In this document: in pieces, positions 38,301 through 49,500 of the stretch | Numbering within the stretch: the first letter of the stretch is position 1 | How the letters are laid out: each line of letters opens with the position of its first letter | Program-made: the position numbers and the translations under genes | Assembly: GCA_003864495.1 (NCBI GenBank) | Contig: ML133381.1 | Location: forward strand, 310,001 to 374,000 | From: Nemopilema nomurai | Taxonomy: Eukaryota; Cnidaria; Scyphozoa; Rhizostomeae; Rhizostomatidae | DNA: 64,000 nt | Direction: 5' to 3' | The notes under the pieces: model-generated | The model's input: only the letters and a program-made list of their open reading frames with translations | Told to the model about the DNA's origin: nothing | Databases searched by the model: none

Positions 38301-39831
38301 AAAGGTATTGGTATTGGTAAGGTTTTGGTATCGGGAATCTGCGTCGTTCAAATTTCAAAATTCGAAGGCAACTGCTTCGTTTTAAGCTTTATATAGAAAG
38401 ATGCAAATAATAAGTTGGTTTACAGACTAAAATATCAGTTTAAATACAGTGCATAACAGAATCTCGTTCGCTCTCTGCAGATGATAAACGGGCAATCGAA
38501 TTACAGTTTTACATTTGAAGGTGACGGAGACTACATCTTTATTGTTACACTTGACAACGAAGTAAGGTAAATGAAGTTGAAAGATTTTGCTGTCTGTATC
38601 TTTGTTACTGATGTCTTTTCACTTTGCTCATTTGTAAATAAGCGGTGAAGCTCTGTTAGTGAAGAGACTTTAAATTGCTTTTGTCAAATACTCTAGAACT
38701 TTATGGAAAATTTATTTTCAATGTTGAAGTTTTGTCTTGAATACGTTTTTAATGACTCAGATGCTGAGGCCTGAGTAAAAAGATACGCAGGAAAGTAGGA
38801 AGCATCCATTCAATCCGCATAAAAAGGGTAGGGCAGATAAAATAGGGGCTCATGACCACACCTATTTTTTATTTTAAAGGTGAAATTCTGGGTCTCGCAG
38901 AGACATTTTTGTGTGATTTGCCAAAACGTGGGGTAGGCCATAGCCCATCTAGCTTCCATCTTTTAAATATCTGCATGTATGTTTTCCATACCAATACAGT
39001 TTCTGTGAGACGAGCGCCTATCTGGTGGTTACACACGACTCGAAACCAAATGATCAAAATTCACTTGCCGTCACTATATCAGTCTGCTTGGGAGTATCCG
39101 TCTCCTTGATATACCTTCTGGTCAGTTTTCTGCGATACCGCCACGAGACAATACTTGAGCACATTAAAGAGGAAGAAATCGTCAAAAGGAAACAGGAGCT
39201 AAGGTGAAATCTTGCAACATCTTGCCTTTGAACCATTGACAGTGGGTTTGCGAGACAACCAACACGTTTGACAAAAATGTGAAGTTCATTGATGTTTACG
39301 AATCTGGTGGCTTTTATACTGCAACATGATCAGGGCTTTTTCATTCTATTTCTTTCCTAATCATAAATATATGCAAAAAGCGTTATCAAGTGAACATGAA
39401 ATCAACAGTTTTGTGTGGTTGTCCTTTTTGAATAAGTCCATTCCTTCCACTTACCTATTCACAACATGATACATTAATAAAACGTTAAACCTGGTGCCAG
39501 ATTTCGTGCACCAAACATCTTTTTTGAGATAAGCAGATATAAAATCAAAACAGTTGGAAAATATGCTGAAATCATGCAACCGCTGTTTCTTTCATTTGTG
39601 AAGTTTGTATACAAAATTTTTGTTTGGATATTAAAATTTTTTCCAGCGCTTGCGTTCAACTCGATTTGAACTTTTAAATCATAATTTTACAGGTATTTGT
39701 CTAACCTGTACGACATGAAGGATGATGGAGGTGGCGTTTCCTCAAGGCGAACAAGTTCGATGCTGAAAGAAGGCATTCGCAAAAGAAACGTTTCCTTGTC
39801 GGCAATCTCAGAAATAAGCTGCGAGGACTGA
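17327..39831 (+). CDS. CatSper auxiliary subunit (beta/delta/epsilon/gamma family), 38 exons
   Basis: This is an extracellular accessory subunit of the sperm calcium channel CatSper. Exons: 17327-17418, 19100-19148, 19445-19533, 19793-19868, 20739-20785, 20901-20988, 22107-22231, 22546-22644, 22956-23020, 23156-23307, 23684-23737, 23964-24095, 24482-24568, 25164-25266, 25424-25476, 25581-25631, 26189-26290, 26824-26913, 27769-27829, 28112-28195, 28307-28360, 28501-28581, 31586-31665, 32123-32196, 33550-33604, 33734-33799, 33961-34005, 35605-35682, 35957-36006, 36571-36646, 36761-36813, 37076-37105, 37447-37477, 37680-37753, 37947-38046, 38481-38566, 39000-39203, 39693-39831. All phases agree, giving 1,024 aa. 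It has a signal peptide (GLLLLQYFALSVWSA) then WRY, a long ectodomain, and the family stem motifs FFHLGCPFSR, VQELTGRNDF and GDYIFIVTLDNEVSFCET. One transmembrane helix (about residues 930-950) and a charged cytosolic tail of about 70 aa follow. The WRY start resembles epsilon, but the subtype is not settled. Exons 2, 5 and 9 are the least certain. Confidence 0.85.
17847..19000 (-). mobile_element. hAT-type DNA transposon remnant in CatSper intron 1
   Basis: Perfect 16-bp terminal inverted repeats CAGTGGCGGCCTGGCA (17847-17862 and 18985-19000) are flanked by an 8-bp target duplication, ACTCTCTA (17839-17846) and GCTCTCTA (19001-19008), with one mismatch. Terminal CAGTG and 8-bp duplications are hallmarks of hAT elements. 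Inside, the minus strand retains pieces of a transposase: 18819-18619 and, in another frame, 18622-18410. The latter ends with the hAT C-terminal-like stretch LKLIKTRIRSSMIQEGLESL. A frame change between the pieces and a TAG just after 18410 show that it is dead. The element is about 1.15 kb, so it is an internally deleted copy. Confidence 0.88.
18398..18819 (-). pseudogene. hAT transposase fragment, frameshifted
   Basis: Two overlapping minus-strand frames encode consecutive parts of a ZMYM1-like hAT transposase. The first (18819-18619) contains LFDNLERRYNLFQKSQKIHD, and the second (18622-18410) contains the dimerisation-region motif KLIKTRIRSSM. They differ in frame, and a stop codon follows at about 18398-18400. 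After it the frame stays open and still looks transposase-like (HIIDLFSK). The N-terminal zinc finger and most of the catalytic domain are missing. Confidence 0.7.
20370..20556. repeat. 17-bp minisatellite, 11 copies
   Basis: Eleven head-to-tail copies of AAATCGGTATGTTCATC lie in intron 4 of the CatSper gene, with only one substitution visible (copy 5 has TTGG). Because 17 is not a multiple of three and the unit lacks stop codons in the forward frames, all three plus-strand frames stay open. The resulting frames are artefacts. Confidence 0.95.
21018..21370. repeat. Tandem repeat with 76-bp unit, about 4.5 copies
   Basis: Imperfect copies of a unit containing AATCACCAATAATCAATCTG, TTCACTAATCACAAACAGTC and GATCAATAGTTGTTAATAG recur at about 21045, 21121, 21197 and 21273. 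The block sits in intron 6 of the CatSper gene. Related AATCACCAG-type sequence trails on to about 21530. Confidence 0.85.
29231..29326. repeat. Imperfect foldback repeat
   Basis: An outer pair, TAACCATGACAGA near 29231 and TCTGACATGGTTA near 29314, matches at 12 of 13 positions. An inner pair, CTAGAGTACTC (29269-29279) and GAGTACTCTAG (29303-29313), is perfect. It lies in CatSper intron 22, downstream of the nested GPCR. It is probably a small MITE. Confidence 0.55.
29624..29636 (-). terminator. Candidate polyadenylation signals for the nested GPCR gene
   Basis: TTTATT at 29624-29629 and 29631-29636 reads AATAAA twice on the minus strand, about 125 bp past the GPCR-like stop codon. Confidence 0.45.
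29759..30775 (-). CDS. Rhodopsin-like GPCR, single exon, nested in CatSper intron 22
   Basis: This is a seven-helix plasma-membrane receptor of 338 aa with ligand unknown. Hydrophobic segments in order: NGLIIPANVLTNLLALLLL (helix 1), YLFISNLLLGVFAQPPITLL (helix 2), YIYFLFSTSSGFIILAIGID (helix 3), then helices 4 and 5, LIEFFILSSVCASLYSVIV (helix 6) and YFFYVSIIIITFCSTFNATA (helix 7). The FAQP in helix 2 recalls many cnidarian class A receptors. The class A landmarks are altered: the helix 2 Asp is Asn, DRY is DLL, and NPxxY is NATAF. An N-glycosylation site (NGT) lies near the N-terminus. It is intronless and runs opposite to its host gene, with all of it inside intron 22 (28582-31585). An alternative start is the ATG ten codons downstream. 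Function is inferred from topology only. Confidence 0.8.
   Translation of the reverse strand: MRRFRCEASRMLVNGTTEGCTNIFTLRFSLDGDDARKIALYNGLIIPANVLTNLLALLLLSKVKLLKQVRWRIYMRYLFISNLLLGVFAQPPITLLFTEYRDHHSCPIEMSTHYIYFLFSTSSGFIILAIGIDLLISQHNIFWYKYGLTRSRFILLTSGTVTLTLATCAAYIIGTIYKKFLYVKLALSTILFIATSLVLIKTLLARKRNAFVVFTKRGRDMQKQKAASERLCLLIEFFILSSVCASLYSVIVDAMNLDVVQNYRWIRPRRRAYFFYVSIIIITFCSTFNATAFLLRISPSCKGAFYRTLRRGNDSTKLPSNDTTITDGDEFGRQVRKD
31726..31897. mobile_element. Short hAT-type MITE
   Basis: This 172-bp element in CatSper intron 23 starts CAGGGCTGCACTTACC and ends with the inverted counterpart GGTAAATGCGTCACTG (imperfect terminal repeats). It is flanked by ACTGCAGC (31718-31725) and ACTGCAAC (31898-31905), an 8-bp target duplication with one mismatch. 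It contains GGGGCC-rich ends and no coding capacity. Confidence 0.75.
34192..34603. mobile_element. Tc1/mariner-like MITE, 412 bp
   Basis: Inverted termini CACGCTTTTTTTATAAGGAA (34192-34211) and the matching TTCCTTATAAAAAAAAGCGTG (34583-34603), differing by one T, are bounded by TA on both sides (34190-34191 and 34604-34605). There is no coding capacity. It is located in CatSper intron 27. A TA duplication is typical of Tc1/mariner and related families. The exact family is not identified. Confidence 0.75.
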
Positions 39832-40565
39832 ACAAGAAAAAGTGAAACCATAATTGCGATCATTGCTTCTTAAAGTTATTTGTTTAAGATCACAATACAT
39901 TTTGAAATGTTACCTGACATACCCCTTATAGTCAATATGTTATTCTTTATTCCATTTGCTATGTGCTATGCGTATTCAATTTGCTATGTGCTCTCCCTTT
40001 TAACGAGAATAGCTCTTTTTGATAGTTTTGTGAGTTTTGCCGAATGTTTACCAAATTAATTTTCTTCGCTTTTACTGTGTCGCTTTTGAGAAGAAAGGTT
40101 ACACCAGAACTTGACCGCTATTTTCTTGTAAAAAGACTGCCGGAATCTTTGAATTGTAGCTATGAGCATTTTCTATGCATTTTATATGGTCTTTTAAATA
40201 CTTAAAGTTTGTAGGAGAACGATCAGGCGACTGTACGATTCTTTTGCATGCAATTTTATTCAGGCATCAAAACAGTCGAGAAAGGTTCCTTCGCGGAATT
40301 CGATTACAATAGCCTCGTTTTAATGTGGCAGCGGGACTTCAGCCTTCGACCCCGTGATTCGAATTTTATATTAGCTTGGCTGTTGTGTAAAAATGTTAGA
40401 ACACTGAAGGCATGGATTGAATATTTAACGAAATTAACCGTGTTTATTTATCAAGGCCGACAATTATTGAAGGGAAAATTTGTTGCAAATTCTCGCCCGA
40501 GTTGTTTACGGGTAAGAATACTGGATTGGCCAAAGAAAAGAAAATAAGGCCAGACCCGTGCCAAG
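39832..40565. other. Short intergenic region between CatSper and START genes
   Basis: About 0.7 kb separates the CatSper stop codon from the START-protein start codon on the same strand. It must contain a 3' end and a promoter. No AATAAA was noticed soon after the CatSper stop. Confidence 0.4.
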
Positions 40566-43500
40566 ATGGTCCTTTCTGCCTTGTCTTCGCTTTTCTGGCC
40601 ACTCGTGACGTCTATGGTGTGTGTTTTGTCAGCATACATTGCAGTTATTTGGAAAAAGGTAAAATTGTACCAGTTTTGCATAATTTGTTGTTAATTGTGA
40701 ATATGATTTCATTTGGTTTCGTACCTATCACATGATGATGTTTGGTCTGAATCTCATTATGCATCACCACGCCCATTTAGGTGCGCTTGTAATTGCCGCA
40801 CCCTCGATATTCAAATGAAAATTAAGTTCACAACACATACTCTTGTTCATCGACTCATTTCTAAAACTTTTCAGTAGAAGTTCCAATACAAACAAGGGAA
40901 TGCAAAACTAAAAGATTGCATTGAAGTTCCCTTCTTTGTAAAAAGTGATAACAATAACTGTTAATGGGTGGCCGACCAATAGAGCATTTTGTTCAAAATG
41001 AATAAATGTTCCTTTTACTAGGCACTTACAGACCAATGCCTTAATTCATTACATGCAAAGTAATACATCCTAGTCCGTTTTGGGAAGTGTAATTTCTTTT
41101 TGAACGCATCATTTTTACAAGCAGTTTGGTTGTGTTACTATTCAACTTTATGTCAAGGTCATGGCTACTAGACTAACACAAATGAATGGTCAAAGGAAAA
41201 AGAGATATATATATATATATGCTCTAGTTGCAGGGATGAAAAATTGAATGGTCTCCAGTGAACATATACAAGTTAGCAAGCCTATGCTTAAACTAATTTG
41301 TTTGGTTTTGTTAAAAGCCGTGTTAAAAAGCTGTTAAAATTCTTTTTACTTTAGATCCTGAGTGAAGCAAAGGACAAAAGCAACACAAGACCAAATGTTG
41401 AGAGACTGAAGCAGGTTTGTATTTTGATAGCACTAATCCTACATGCAACTTCTATTATTTTAATGTTTTATTGACAGTGATGACCTAAAGCCCTTGTCTG
41501 ATTAAAATACCACTCGTTCCAAGTGACGCCTTTTGCATTTTGATTTATAGTATCAGCTTTCAGGTAAGATATGAATTTTGTTATGACTGTTGTTTGTATT
41601 TGTTGCTTGATATTTTTCATTTAATGTCTACTGTCACACATGCAGTCACAGAAGTTTCCTTTTGTTTCACCACAGTGTCTTCCTCTCACATTGTCTGCAA
41701 GTTGGAAACTTGGACATATTGTTCAAGGAATACCAATTTGGGAGAATCAAATGTTTTCTTCAGAGGCTGATAATGGCATAATAGCTGCCCAAGCTGTTGT
41801 TAATGCACCAGCAGAGGTATCTTTACACTTCTATATTCAAGTTTTGTACCGGTAATTTGTATTGTTATCTAGAATATTATTATTCATTAGATTCACTAAA
41901 TAGTTATTAGACTACATTGATTCTAGCCTTAAGGGCCTTGCACCAGATTGTCCTAGTAGCTTCTAGCTTTGACTTTTAATCTAGATAATACATGTTATAG
42001 CCTAGTAAACTTATAATACATGTTAATGCCATGCTTCTTGAAATTGTGCATTAACGGAACCAAGCTCTTGTTTTTCCAGTAAATGGATATCCAAGAGGGA
42101 AAGGAAACTCATGCATCCTGTTATTTTTTGGAAATAATTGAATTCACAAGTTTTTTTAATATTTTCCATCACCAGTCAGTAATTGAGGAGATGGTCAAGC
42201 CAAAGATGCTTCAGTTGCTTCATCCGTGGGTGAGTGACACAAGTCTCGCTCCAGGTGCACCACAGAAGAAAAATGAACAGGCAGAGATCATGTCTGATTG
42301 TCTGTCCTTATTCTGCAATGTTCCCGGTATCAATAGAATTATGGACATTTATTTGAAATGGAAAAGTACATGCTTAATTAGAAGGTATGGCTGTTGACAT
42401 CCTTTGGTGCTTACATTTTCTAACTAACACCGAAGATTATATCTATGTAGTCGGCTACTTTTATACAGTTTTCAAATAATGTCGGATCATTAAATGAATA
42501 TGAAGCTGTATTGAAACAAACATATTTGGCCCTGCTTCTCTGTAGGTGTATTGTTTTTATTTGCTATTTTCACTTCAATCAGCTTTGTTCCACAAATAGT
42601 TGTTTGGGTTATTTTGGGATATATACATTTTAGAAGAGGCAGTTTGCACAGTTACTAGGTAAAGTAATAATTCCAGAGTGTTTTGAATTCCAAATAGTCC
42701 TAAAGGTTGATTCTTTGGAAGAAGACCTCAGCATTTGATTCTTTAAGTTGGCTCTATCAGCTGTTTAGACTAGTTTTACTCTGATGACAAATTATATATT
42801 TAATCCCTTAAAAATGTGACACTGTAATTTTATATTCAAAAGACAATGGAAATGTGAAAAGGGTTATATGTCATGGCTGATGATGACTCCAGAATACAGA
42901 GTTTATCAACATTTATTTGGACATTGGCAGTGTTGTTTGGCAACTGATATCCCTTCAGAAGGTATCCCCATTGGTTTTATCAGCATTTTTGCACTCATTC
43001 TATAAATATTTCAGCACAACTTAATTTCTCTTATTAATGTTCATCCTTCCTCTAAAGATCCTAATTGTAGGGGCTGATAAGGAGGCAGGGTTGGCAATTT
43101 TTAAAAACCCTTAAAATGGTGGGTGGATCATAATAGATTGAGCTGCTTAGATTTCTGAAATTATGTTTAAATTTGGGTGAGAGGGATAGGGGGAAGGGGT
43201 TGGGAACTTGAATTCAACAAACTACTTACGTATTCGAAGGCAAATTAGAATATGCAGATTTTTGAATGTTCACAAACTTTTCTATTTCTAGAAACCATGA
43301 GTATAGTAGGTAGCAAGTTCGTTTCCTATCATAGATGAATGTTATTTATTGTACTTAAGAAGTGAGGGGATGAATTTTTTCATGAAATATGTAATTTAAG
43401 AGGTGCTAATTAATGGAAATGGGTATGAAAAATTTCCAAAAAAGTTGAACCCCCCCCCCAAAAAAAAATCTGTGAGACAAGGCTTTATCCACAATTATTT

Positions 43501-46500
43501 GAAATGTCGGCTTAAACAATTTAAAAAGCCGCTAAGGTTTTGTTGAATGTTTTTGTAAAGCAACTGTGCAATGTACTCTTTTCCTGTTATCCTTTTCCTT
43601 TTCTTCTTTTATGTTTCGTTTTTACGTTCCTTTTCCCTTTACCTTTGTGTCACGCAACCTTTCTCTACATCCAACATGCTTCTTACTTGAGTCGCTTGAT
43701 ATCATAATTAAGCTGACATGTGTAGTATTCAAAAGACTATTTCTTTCTAGGTAAAGAAACAATGTGTCTCCTGTCGATATTTGCCGCGCCAGCATCAAAT
43801 GACGATAACACAAAGATTCTACTGCTTGGTTCTGCCTTGGCTTCGCAGGTTGTCAACATGAGGGAGTACGTCGATTCGCTTTATTTAAAGAGAGTAATGC
43901 GCAAGGAGTCAAATGCCATCAAAAGGAGATCCACGGTAGAGCAAAGAACTAAGTCTCCCAAAGAGGCGAACAACGTGACAGCAAAGGAAACAATACAAAA
44001 TCGCCCAGTGCCAAAAAATTTTGCTGGAGTGGAAGGTAGAGTGGTATTAACTGCCAACGTTGTATCATATCAAACGTCAAGAATGCATTTAGATGGCATT
44101 GACAGAAGTGTATAACCATTGAAAGTATCGTGCATTGATTGTGATGTATGTCTTTGGTGTATTGTATGGCTTTGAAGTTGCTGCTTCAAATTTTATGCTA
44201 GTTACGATCATCATCGAACCCTCCATTAGAGCACGCCATGCTGTATAAAACAGCAACCTCCATTAGATCAGAGAAATATGTGAACTGCTAATTATTCTCT
44301 AAAACTGCACTCTCATTTTAATCTTCGCTTTTTAGGTATTGGCTATGTTGAAGCTCCTGCCGAAATCAAGAAAGTTGCGTCACAACCATATATTCCTCCC
44401 ACAGATGAGGTGAAAACATCTTGTTACCTTATTTGTGGTGTTTTGTCACCGAAAATTTTGTGTAATGTTATGAACTTAAATGCCATAGGCAAGGCCTGAT
44501 TTGGTTGTGAACTGTTGAGTAGCCGAATAAACCTTGAAAGAGGCTTAGATTATCCTCTTTTCCTAAATTTCTTTAAGGATTTTTGTGCAAGTGTAATTCA
44601 CTTATTCCCAGTTCTGGCTGATTCTACGATCCCATCCACAAGCATCGGTTAGACCTATTTTCAGTAGACAACTTAACACCTTGCCCTCTTGAAACAATAC
44701 ATTTTACGTGAATTTATTTTTTACATTTTAATTCAAGTTTCACTCTATCCACAATGATTCTATTCAGCTAGTGTCAATGAATATAGCATTCGAGGTGGAC
44801 CATGGTTTGAGCCAAACATGTTTTAGAGAACACTCCTCAGGCAGCTGCAGTGATTTCGAAAGAGGTTTTCGATAGAGGATTCTAGAGCATTACCAGCATG
44901 GATTTTATGAACAAATTTTTCGTAATGCAAAACTTAAAAAAGGCACAGACTAGCGGAGCCAGAAACTATTGCCATTGTGGTTTTTGATGTAACACGTGCC
45001 ATTTTCGCAGGTGGAAGACCAAGATGATGGGATAAGAAACGAAAAACTGTGAGTAACCCTTTTGCTTCGGGTAAAATCGTCTTAACAACGACTTTCTTAA
45101 ATCTGTTATATTTCATGATGCTCTGCATTAAGCTTGGAACTCTATCGATTTCTTCGCATCATACCACTTCAGACTTCTTTACAAAGATACACTGGATACT
45201 GCATTTGAGTTGCTGCTGGAAGTGTATAATGCAGATGAGACAACTCCGGGATGGACCTACCTTGGGAGCAGGAAGTAGGTTCTACATTTTTATTTTAAGT
45301 GTTTAAGTTAGTCTTGACAAATCTTTGTTTGGTAACTCAGCCATCAATTTGAAATAGCCAGCTCTTGTTATCGCTTTTTTGGACTGGTGCTCTTTGGTCT
45401 AAAGTTGAGACTGCGCCACATAATCTTATTGACAGTTTTATCCTCTATATCAGTCGAACCTATCAGCATGAAAGCTTGTTCACAATCCCATGGTATCTGT
45501 TGCACCTCTAAAACATTAACGCAAATGTTCGGAGTTCACTCTTTGCTGTTTTCTGTAATTCAGTTTTTGGTGTGATCAAACTCTAATCATTCTACGGCTG
45601 AATATTGAATGGACGGAACGTTTTTTCTCCAAGGGTTGAATAATTCTCTAATCTTACCATGGAATCTTCGTGGGGAAGTGGCTTTGCATCAGGCGAAACC
45701 TCAAAGATTTATAATGCTTTGATAAGAATCTAGACTTATGTTTATGCCTGAGAATTGATATCGGGTTTCTTTTGCAGTTTACAAAAATTCACTGTTCTTT
45801 GATAATCTATATTTGATATTGATAAATTCCTTATGAGCTATGACCTTGATTTGTTTTCGTGTCGATTTCTAGTGGCATCGAGGTATACCGCTTGCAAGGA
45901 GATGCATCCTGCCCATCTGACTGCTTCAAGGGAACCGCGGAAGTTAATGTTCCTCTCACTTATGCTCTCCAATATGTCACCGAAATCAACTTCAAGAAAG
46001 AGTGGGACGATGTTTTTAACGAAGGTGAAGCCCTGGTCATTCTTATTTCTAGTCCCGTTTCCATACAATGATATTTTCGATTTAAGGCCAAAGAACAGCA
46101 TACTGGTGAATGGTATCATGTGGGATCCGTCGGTATTTACTTTCTTGTTTATTTTGGGACATTTGAATTTGGAAGTCAAAGGTAGTTAGATTGAGTTTTG
46201 TTTGTCCCACAGGCCAATAACTGGTTTAGGTACTGTATCACACAAGGGTGGAAAATTGTTTTTTCTTTCTGGGACCGCAGTTCAGAAAGCAAATATTTTT
46301 TGCACCGTAAACAAACAGCACAGAAAAGTGCCATGTAAAGTTGCGCCTTTTGAGCATACAGAAATACAGTGACTCAACCAGTTTGGAACTAGATATAATA
46401 ATATCACATCTTCTTTGAAGAATAAAAAACAACTTGCACTAATATTTTCAACCGTTAATAGCTGTATGACAATTAATAGCTTAGTTCCGAACGAATTTCT

Positions 46501-49500
46501 ATGGTTTGATATCACATAGTTTGCTCTATTTTCTGTTCATACAATCATAGATTCATTTAAGAACTTACCTGTCTTACATGGTGCTTTTTCTTAACTACCT
46601 CATGTTATCATTGTAAATATGGGTTTACTCTATAAAATGTCATTAAAACTGGTCAAAGGTTGTTGCCTACTGCAGGTCTTTAACAGAAGAGCTAATAATA
46701 TAGCGCCGAAGCAAAACTGAATCAATTTGATTCGTGAATTTTTTATCTGTCACACAAGTTCTTTCCATGAACTTGAAATGGCTTGCAGTGTTTAGGCTTT
46801 TAATTTCTGGTATGGTTGCTGAATCATTGCTTGGTGAATAACTGACTTTTTCGTATTTTTCCTTCTGCTTTTGTTGATTCTTTCTAACTGAAATTATTGT
46901 ATCTTTCTACATAAATTCGGATTTCTGCTTTTTTTTTCTGGGAGCCAAAATATTTTCCGATTTTCCCGTGGTCCCGTGGACCGATACTTTTTCCACCCCT
47001 GGTAGCACAATTAGTGGTTTGCCAGTTTATGTTTCCAAAGAGCCTTAGTATTCATTAAAGTTTCCAAAGAGACTTTGGACATTTTAGGCTCGAAGCTAAT
47101 GTCCCTTCTTTTTCTTCCTATATGCCTTTTGATTTCCTGCCACTGTTTAAATATAATTGTTCCATGGTGTTCATCTGTAGCTCACTGGCTCAAGTTTTAA
47201 TTTTTGCATAATCAGCTTGTATTTTTCTCCTAGGTAAAGTTATTGAAGATATAGACGAAGTTACCAAGGTACTTTTCAGGTCTTTGTCAGTCCTAATCTT
47301 CATTGTTACCATGGTGTCATTCTTTTTTCAGTACGTTTTTGTTCTTTTTTAAGTTATTGCCACTTTGGGCGAGAAGACAATTGCTTTGTGTGGAAAAGCT
47401 GTTTTTAGAAGATATAAACTTTGGCAACACCTTGGGCTACAAATTTGCAATCCCAAAAATTTTTGGGGATCTTATCTTCACCTAGCTAGCCACCTAAGAT
47501 TCGGTTTGTTACTCCTCTGATTCCAACTTTTTTTGGTATTGAAAATGGAACATTGAATGTTTTTAATGGAATTTCCTTTTACAGGTCACGTACATGGAAT
47601 ACAAACCAGTTTGGCCAACTACTGCTCGTGATTTTTGCAGTATAACTGCTACACGACATCTGAAAGGAGATATTTACGGAGTTGCAGTCAAGGCCGTAAG
47701 CACATTTAACAGAAATTTATCTATAGCTGAATTTTCTTCTGGACGTGTGTTTAATTGTCATCAGTCAACACCAGAATTAGCACCGCTCACAATATTCAAA
47801 TTAATTATTGATTAAAATCCACAATTTTTGATAATTCTAGTGAAATTATTCATTATCTTCCTAAATTATTTGTTGACGTTTTCCTGTTTAAGCGATTTAC
47901 CTCACATACCTTTTATCACTAACACAGTTAAGGTCATGGCTTGCTTGTAGCTCAATCCCTCGTGCTTCGTTTTTACAGGCCACTCATCCATCTTGCCCCC
48001 CGGTCAAGGGAAAACAAAGGTAACATCTTGCACCTTTAATCAGAATGAATAATGCACTTACTTCCAATGTTATACATGTGACACAATTATCTGGGCCATG
48101 CGCTCAGGTTGTGAATATTGTTTAAGGATGTGTGTAGTGGAATTTACAATATTAATTTCAAGATTTACAATTTAATATAAGGTCAATGTTTTTGCTATTA
48201 ATTTCTCTTGATTGGTGCTAAGGACTGGCCTTTCTAAACCAATTCTACTAGTAATCATTATTACAAATCATTTACTTGTATTCTTACTAACAAAGCATAA
48301 GATGATACTGCGATTGAATGAGTGCCTCATTGCCAAGCAGGGATAGAGTTCTTTGGTTGTCAGTGTATTAATCACGATTTTTATGCAGGGGAGAGGTCAT
48401 CACAGGGGGGTTTGTTGTGGAAGGCACGAGCTCTGATCCGCCCCAGTGCAAAGTGACGTACATCACAAGAGCCGACCTCAAAGGTAAAGTTCCCGGATTT
48501 CTTTCCTTGAGATTGTCAAGTTAGTGGATGTCTACATTGAAGACGCAGCCTCCCCCATCTGCTAGTCAGAAGAGTTATTTGTAGTTTCCACAATGCACGT
48601 GGCTATAGCCACCCTATCAGATGTATCACTTAATAAGAGCCCGCTATGGTTACAAAGCATAAAGTCTGTGCCATCTTGTCCCAACCCTAAACAGCTGCGC
48701 AGTGATACTAAATGGATACGCAAAGTGTTGGCTTAGAGTTGTGGTTTTTAGAAGGTCATAAAGCTTGACTCGGCTATGAACAATAGCTGGACTCAGTTTG
48801 GAATCAATACTTGGCTCGGTTATAATTTAAAACCGAATTTGATTTTTGATTAAAGCCGGGCTTAATTTTAGATAAAGCTAAGGCTTTCGCGGACTGAAAA
48901 ATCAATTTGTTTTTGACAATTGTTTCCTGAAATATTTTCAGGAAAGATTCCATCAAGTATGGTCAACAAAGTAAACGAGAAGCAACCAATGTACACTGGT
49001 ATTATAAGAGACAAAATGGAGGAGCGATTTATGTATAAAGACCCACCACACGAAGGGAATGTCAAAATTATAGCTGCAAGAAAGTACCCAAGCATTTTAG
49101 AACCACCACAAAATGCAGGAGGGTTTGTTGCAAGTGATCCTGTTGAGCCTTTGGTATGGTGGCAATAATTTCTTCTCTTATGAAATTTCACATTCCTAAT
49201 TTGCTGATGTGAAATGCTTTTAGATTGCGATTGCACCAAAACATACAGTGACGACAATTTTCGTATAATTGGGCAAGCTAGGTCGTCCTTTCACCTTGTG
49301 TTTTGGAGTCTGTCTATATTTCAATGGAAAATCCCATTCTTTGTAGACAGAGAGAGTTCGTCTTTTCCCTTGGGCTCTTCTAAAGTTAGGTGTTTAGTAA
49401 CGCAGATTGGTCAATTATAACCAAGCACGCGCTCTGCTTATCACCCTCTAGTGTTTTCGATCCGCATCTGGCTATTTATTCGGTCAGTTTTGGTTATCTT

